Assembly: GCF_012184415.1 (NCBI RefSeq)
Contig: NZ_VTOX01000002.1
Location: 62,001 to 126,000, forward strand
Direction: 5' to 3'
Origin: Ramlibacter lithotrophicus
Lineage (GTDB): Bacteria > Pseudomonadota > Gammaproteobacteria > Burkholderiales > Burkholderiaceae_C
Length of the DNA stretch: 64,000 bases
Shown piece after piece: positions 62,484 through 64,000 of the stretch; position 1 is the first letter of the stretch; each line of letters opens with the position of its first letter. The notes below the pieces were generated by a model. The model was not told where the DNA came from. It did not search any database and saw nothing but the letters and a program-made list of their open reading frames with translations. The position numbers and the translations under genes are program-made.

Positions 62484-63040
62484 GGCTCGATCTCCATGGC
62501 CAGGGCCGACGCCGACGTGACAGCCACTTCCGCGCCGGCCGGCAGCGATGCCCAGGCCAGGGTGTGCGGCGCGACCTCGACGGATTCGCCTTCGTGACGC
62601 AGCTGCGCCGGCTCGCCGACGGCGTACACGGCGACCACCTTGGCCCGCGCGGCCATCAGGTGCCGCACGCCATTGACGCGCGCCATTCGTGCCGAGGCCA
62701 GCTCGCGCCGCACCATCAGGTTGAGGTCCCGCGTGGGGCCGTGCAGCAGTTCGCAGTCCACCGCCTCCTCACCGTCGAAGGACAGCGGTGCGCTGGCGAG
62801 CGTCAACCGGTGCTCGGCGCCCGCGCGCTTCAGGATCACGCCGGCACCGCCGAGCACGGCGAACCAGCGCTGCACGCCGGGAAAGCTCGAGAACGGGCCG
62901 TCGGCGGCCACCTCGGCCACCGAGATGCGCCAGGTCCAGTCCGCGCCGCCCGGTTGCGCGGCGAGTTCGCGCGTCACGCCGCCGCCGTTGCGCCACGGCG
63001 CCGGCGCCGCGCCGTCGAGTGATGTCAGGTGCCAGGTCAT
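62474..63040 (-). CDS. hutD: HutD-family protein
   Basis: 188 aa bicupin-like protein: [46 protein letters not shown] and LNLMVRRE are the HutD pattern. HutD is found in hut operons and is thought to bind formylglutamate and tune the pathway (known from Pseudomonas; role not settled). Overlaps hutC (ATGA) and hutI. Confidence 0.94.
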   Translation of the reverse strand: MTWHLTSLDGAAPAPWRNGGGVTRELAAQPGGADWTWRISVAEVAADGPFSSFPGVQRWFAVLGGAGVILKRAGAEHRLTLASAPLSFDGEEAVDCELLHGPTRDLNLMVRRELASARMARVNGVRHLMAARAKVVAVYAVGEPAQLRHEGESVEVAPHTLAWASLPAGAEVAVTSASALAMEIEPWA

Positions 63041-63747
63041 AGCTGGAAGGTTCCGTTGAAACTGTAGCGGGCGCCTGGGTACACCAGGCGGGCGAAGCTC
63101 GCGACGTGCGGGCCGCTCACGGTGCCGCGTGTCATCACGAGCACCGGGTCGCCGCGCTTGATGGCCAGCGCCCTGGCCTCGGCCGCGCCGGCCAGCCCGG
63201 CTTCGATCGAGTAGCTGGCCTGGGTGAGCGGCGCGTGCTCCAGCAGGTAGCTCGTCGGCGTGGTCGCGTTGAAGTTCACCCCGAGGTAGTCGGGCGCCGC
63301 GGCCGGGTTGACGTAGCGGTCCTCCAGCTGGATCGGCACGCCGTCGGCCAGGTGCAGCAGTACCGAATGGAACAGGCGCGCGCCCGCCCGCAGCTTGAAG
63401 ACCTGTGCCTGCCCGGCGTCCGCCCTGGTGCTTTCCACGGCAAGGACGCGCGTGGCGTGGTGATGGCCGCGCTCGGTGATTTCCTCGTGGATGTCGCGCA
63501 GCGCCAGCGTGGTCGAGATGCGGTGCAGCTGCGCCACCACGGTGCCGGAGCCCTGCACCCGGGTCACCACGCCCTCCACGGCGAGTTCCTTCATGGCGCG
63601 GTTGACGGTCATGCGGCTGAGCCCGAACTGCTGCTGCAGCGCCGCCTCGCTGGGCACCGCGGCGCCGGGCCGCCAGGCGCCGCTGCCGATCTGCTGCTTG
63701 ACGAATGCCTTGACCTGTTCGTAGGCCGGCAACCGGGTCGTGGTCAT
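63037..63747 (-). CDS. hutC: histidine-utilisation repressor, GntR family
   Basis: 236 aa: winged helix (PAYEQVKAFVKQQIGSGAW, PSEAALQQQFGLSRMTVNRAM, GSGTVVAQL) and UTRA domain (GVPIQLEDRYVNPAAAPDYL, FARLVYPGARYSFNG). HutC is released from DNA by urocanate. The start at 63747 (MTTTRLPAYEQ) is preferred; the frame to 63807 reaches into the operator. First gene of its operon, so it controls itself. Confidence 0.96.
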   Translation of the reverse strand: MTTTRLPAYEQVKAFVKQQIGSGAWRPGAAVPSEAALQQQFGLSRMTVNRAMKELAVEGVVTRVQGSGTVVAQLHRISTTLALRDIHEEITERGHHHATRVLAVESTRADAGQAQVFKLRAGARLFHSVLLHLADGVPIQLEDRYVNPAAAPDYLGVNFNATTPTSYLLEHAPLTQASYSIEAGLAGAAEARALAIKRGDPVLVMTRGTVSGPHVASFARLVYPGARYSFNGTFQL

Positions 63748-63795
63748 GTCGTGGTCATTGCCGTGGGGGTCAGGGTTTTCCCTGAGTCGCCGATG

Positions 63796-63830
63796 TTGTA
63801 TAGACAACTAGACTCGCCTTGTATATACAA
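63796..63830. promoter_or_regulatory. two HutC operator boxes between hutC and hutU
   Basis: TTGTATATACAA at 63819-63830 is a perfect 12-bp palindrome with the known HutC core TGTATATACA. TTGTATAGACAA at 63796-63807 is a second copy with one change. Centres are 23 bases (about two helical turns) apart, allowing cooperative binding. They lie in the only AT-rich part of the intergenic region, and both operons are likely repressed from here. Confidence 0.85.
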
Positions 63831-63876
63831 CTCACTATACAGGCAAATCCGCCAAGCGTCACCACGGGAGTCCACC

Positions 63877-64000
63877 ATGCCTGATATCAGCACCACGCCA
63901 TTCGCCGGCAGCGCCGCCCGCCCCGTCAGCGCGCCGCGCGGGCCGTCCCTGTCCTGCGCCAACTGGCAGATCGAGGCGGCCTTCCGGATGATCCAGAACA
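63877..64000 (+). CDS. hutU: urocanate hydratase, 3' end cut by window edge
   Basis: First 41 codons only: MPDISTTPFAGSAARPVSAP, then RGPSLSCANWQIEAAFRMIQN. The APRG-x-x-L-x-C-x-x-W-x-x-EAA-x-RM pattern is the HutU N-terminus. GGGAG lies 6 bases before the ATG. HutU converts urocanate to imidazolone propionate with NAD+. Divergent from hutC and downstream of the HutC boxes. Confidence 0.92.
   Translation, partial: MPDISTTPFAGSAARPVSAPRGPSLSCANWQIEAAFRMIQN

Overview
The window is GC-rich DNA (long overlapping antisense open frames, strong GC3 bias) with gene families typical of Burkholderiales. The five Bug/TctC solute-binding proteins, the KtrAB pair, the CheR/CheB/hybrid-kinase cassette and the hut genes point to a Comamonadaceae-like betaproteobacterium (Variovorax/Ramlibacter-like; inference from gene content). 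No rRNA, tRNA, CRISPR array, phage or intact IS was seen. Both edges cut a gene: a GNAT acetyltransferase on the left and urocanate hydratase (hutU) on the right.

Left third (1-27,200): a catabolic region. An Asp/Glu racemase is divergent from two Bug genes. A minus-strand set follows: Bug, isochorismatase-like hydrolase, and an isocitrate-lyase/PEP-mutase (ICL/PEPM) enzyme. A 276-bp MITE-like element with 34-bp terminal inverted repeats separates this set from a seven-gene minus-strand operon: HMG-CoA-lyase-like, CaiB-type CoA-transferase, isochorismatase-like, asparaginase, Bug, DUF4387 and AtuA-like. A divergent IclR regulator faces this operon. After a stretch of ordinary and hypothetical genes (esterase, HTH protein, MBL-fold hydrolase, FAH-family enzyme, CHASE-domain kinase), a divergent GntR regulator faces a tightly overlapped plus-strand operon: Bug, ICL/PEPM, LeuC-like, LeuD-like and a PrpB-like lyase. 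This looks like a self-contained module that imports, hydrates and cleaves an unknown (methyl-branched) di- or tricarboxylate.

Middle (27,200-45,000): a lone receiver protein, an FNR-type regulator with the full cysteine set and a strong terminator, a 76-aa small protein, a pseudouridine synthase, a HAD phosphatase, a DedA protein and a 1359-aa secreted repeat protein with RTX-like glycine-rich motifs. KtrB/KtrA potassium uptake follows. A four-gene minus-strand cassette comes next (CHASE3-GAF hybrid kinase with three receivers, CheR, CheB, receiver-kinase) with no CheA, CheW or MCP beside it.

Right third (45,000-64,000): a DMT exporter, a TetR-like regulator, a triple-rhodanese periplasmic protein, a tandem CDGSH Fe-S protein, YceI, a radical-SAM/SPASM protein, a BON lipoprotein, a heterodimeric ABC exporter with one degenerate ATP site, a soluble kinase, a Crp-like regulator and a second 76-aa small protein that is a gapless paralogue of the first. 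The window ends in a complete histidine-utilisation block, hutC-hutD-hutI-hutF-hutH, divergent from hutU. Two HutC-type operators lie between them.
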